Positions 61,631 to 64,000 of a stretch of 64,000 bases of DNA are shown here, in pieces. The position numbers and the translations under genes were made by a program. A model generated the notes under the pieces. That model ran no database searches. It worked only from the letters and a program-made list of their open reading frames with translations, and had not been told where the DNA came from. Source of the DNA: Lates calcarifer. Taxonomy: Eukaryota > Chordata > Actinopteri > Centropomidae. The stretch is taken from contig NC_066849.1 of NCBI RefSeq assembly GCF_001640805.2, forward strand, positions 26,347,237 through 26,411,236, in the 5' to 3' direction. How positions within the stretch are numbered: position 1 is the stretch's first letter; each line of letters begins with the position of its first letter.

Positions 61631-63331
61631 AATTATCTTCAAAAACTGAAGAGAAAAACACGACCAAGTTGCACTCTATTCTTCCTCGAAATTCTCTGTT
61701 TCTGATTGGCTGTTCCTTTGGGGAGAGGTGGTCGTCCCATCGCTGCCTGTTTGATAATCTGCGGCTTCTTTAAGGTCCTAATGAAAAACAAAGGTTAGCG
61801 GAGCTGCAGGGAAGGGGGGGTGATTATGTGACCCTGGTTTATGGCAAAGGCAGCTGTTCTCAATTCACTCCAACCCCCCCACCCCCTTCTTTTTTACAGG
61901 ATAACACTTGTGAGGGCGACGATCGACCAAAAAACTCTTTAAAAGACGAGACGACGCTGGTTACAAAGTCAGACAAAGCACCACCCCCCTCTCTGTTGTC
62001 TGCAGTGTTTTTCACAGTATGAAAAGCCAGCATTAGTGTGTATGGGCCACACACACACACACACACACACACACTGTGGTGCATCAGAGGGAGTGTGTCA
62101 GGTTTTAGGAAGAGGGCCATTGTTTGAGAAGCTGCAGAGGAGTCATTGTGAGTGAATGATACAACCTTGGTTGTACCCACGATGTGTTTATCTACACTCG
62201 TCTCAGTGTCCTCCTCACACCCTACAGTGTAGTAACTCTTGACGGTGTCACCGTTACCCTCCCACCCCCACCGCCCCACACCCTTGATATAGTTCTTTCT
62301 GATTAGGTCGATGAGTTGGGGTGAGGTGAGGTTTGTGGAGCTGAAAGCCATCGATAGCAGAGGCCTACCCTTTATTTATCTGATGTTTTTGAAGTGGAGG
62401 CTGTGTAAGTTTGGTGCATCCTACAGGCGGCAGTGTTAAATCCAGTTTGGCCTGTTCCAACACTGATTTTCAGTCATCAGCAAAATTATATAAAACTACA
62501 AAAGTACAACAACTGACTTGGCAACTTGACAAAAGAAAACTTAAATCAGTTTCTGTTGACTAGGATTACACATATTCCAGAGAAGATGTAAAAGTGGTGT
62601 GTGAGTTTCCCTCTGCAGTATTTTGATGATATCTGTTTGACATATTGCGCTTTTCTGTGTCAGTTAGAGATAAACAGAAACTTAAAGTAACAAGGTTGGA
62701 ACAGACGTGTTGTACAAATTCCCCAAAAAGAAAAATTTACACAAACATTTGTAAAACTGTGTCTAAACTTTTAACAGGACGCTGCCAATCGTTCTGCTCG
62801 TGAGAACAGACCGGATTTGATTTAGCCTGAAGCACACTGTCAGCCTGAGTAGTCCCTCTCTGCCATCCCAGTGTAGCTAAAAACAGCAAGTGTGGAGGAA
62901 GACAGAGGAGACAGTGTCGTCACAGCTGGACGTGGTGAGAGGTAACATACCTGTGTTCTACTTCAGAGCGAGCTTTTGAATTGAACCATGGCTACAAGTA
63001 TTTTACATTTTCAGGGTAAATTTATTGATGAGGTTTTAGATTTTTTGTAAATTTACAGATACACAGACTGGTGTTTTTGTCTGGGGTTGGTACCAGAGCC
63101 CAGTGTGCAGGTCAGCTTTACAAAGCTTCAGCTTTGTGGGCGACGTCCTCTTGACTTGGGACACTTCCTCTCTGTTTCTGTCCAGCTGTGCTGATGGTGT
63201 TTCGTCTGTGTTCTCTCTCTGGAGATTTAGGATTCTTTAGTTTGACGGAGGACAGCAAGGCGAGGTTTGTCGATATAATCTTGAATGTACAAAAGGATCA
63301 GTCCAGGTCCAAATCAGTTTTTTCCTTTGTC

Positions 63332-63366
<35 letters not shown>

Positions 63367-63877
63367 CTCTGTCGTGTTTGTTCACAACAGAAACAAGACG
63401 ATCCTAACTCTCAAGGTGCTATCGGGAATGCAGGCCCATTGGATTCGGCAGACTTATAAACGTCTCCATCACAAAGTCATTAACCCTCAGGTGTTTTCAA
63501 GTTTACCGTAGAAACTACCACACAACAAAGCCAGCGATTTGAAAAAAAAAGAGAAGTAAATCAGGGTTTTTTCTTCATTGATAACTTTCAATCAGTCTCA
63601 GTCGACTAAGCTAGATCCCCACGACTTTGACTTTTGTAGTGTCCTCACTTCAAGAGGTTTGTCCCTCATGGCTTCCCGTAGCTTAGACACAGCATCGTCA
63701 CCAAAAGGATGTGATAGTCTTTCCTTCCCCTCCATCACCACAGTCTGAAGGTTTGTTTTTTGTTTTTTTAGCTGACTTTTGTTTTTTGCATAGGGAACTC
63801 AAAAAATCCCTAACTCTATTACTTGAACAATATTGCATTGCTCACTGTTGAATGTCTTTATATGGAAATATACATTT

Positions 63878-63883
63878 ATTAAA
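63878..63883 (+). terminator. pik3r3: Candidate distal poly(A) signal ATTAAA
   Basis: ATTAAA lies in tatacatttattaaagaaaa, with a purine A-rich stretch where cleavage would occur and a GT-rich downstream element (ttttgttttatggtgagcag) starting about 30 bases later. The arrangement of signal, cleavage region and GT-rich element is good. It would end a 3' UTR of about 4.3 kb. Confidence 0.55.
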
Positions 63884-64000
63884 GAAAAAAACGGAAAACG
63901 AAGAGTTCCCTTTTGTTTTATGGTGAGCAGGGCGGAGGTTTTTAGAGTTTTATGACAGATGTACAGTATTCATTACAGGCAAACGTAGAGCTACTTTAGG

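Larger units (their letters stand above)
59612..63900 (+). other. pik3r3: pik3r3 3' untranslated region (probable extent)
   Basis: No other gene begins before the window ends, and this stretch looks like a long 3' UTR. It is T-rich with poly-T runs (60489-60511, 63338-63358), a (GAT)n tract at 60222-60247, (CA)n at 62050-62073 and a Pumilio-type word TGTAAATA at 60780-60787. Reading frames in it are short and compositional. The extent is inferred from poly(A) signals only. Confidence 0.6.

Noticed and set aside
61860..62351. 163-codon minus-strand frame in the pik3r3 3' UTR
   Set aside because: It includes the (CA)n repeat read as Val/Cys and a glycine-rich end from a C-run. No domain was recognised.

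Overview
This is vertebrate, most likely teleost (percomorph-like) genomic DNA. The evidence is GT-AG introns, very dense (CA)n/(TG)n microsatellites, and several dispersed repeats I recognise from teleost genomes: a LINE/SINE-type 3' tail, decayed non-LTR reverse transcriptase pieces, a Tc1-like deletion derivative, and AGCTT- and 'tgttagcat'-type repeats. No prokaryotic or viral features were seen.

The window holds one protein-coding gene that I can support: pik3r3, the PI3-kinase regulatory subunit gamma (p55-gamma), on the + strand from about 46.4 kb to at least 63.9 kb. Nine coding exons (47107-47221, 55497-55632, 56222-56320, 56646-56826, 57906-58031, 58125-58444, 58843-58917, 59147-59317, 59413-59611) join in phase into a 473-residue protein. 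It has a short p55-type N-terminus, a proline/glycine linker, an N-terminal SH2 domain, the p110-binding inter-SH2 coiled coil and a C-terminal SH2 domain. A second possible first exon (51296-51329) lies inside intron 1 next to a CCAAT/GC-box sequence. It splices in phase to exon 2 and would give a 446-residue p50-like form. The upstream leader carries several short upstream ORFs and the internal leader carries none. The 3' UTR is probably about 4.3 kb, with candidate poly(A) signals at 61625 and 63878.

The first 46 kb shows no convincing protein-coding or RNA gene. It contains microsatellites, purine or pyrimidine tracts, decayed transposons (8.1, 15.2, 29.8-30.3, 34.2 and 40.6-40.9 kb), a degenerate tandem array with a unit near 185 bp (36.4-37.5 kb), a set of degenerate direct repeats separated by purine tracts (11.9-12.8 kb), and several unique blocks rich in homeobox-type motifs. 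Those blocks could be conserved enhancers, but this cannot be tested without alignment.

The most interesting observations are the internal promoter and alternative N-terminus of pik3r3, the contrast in uORF content between its two leaders, and the two unexplained degenerate repeat families upstream.
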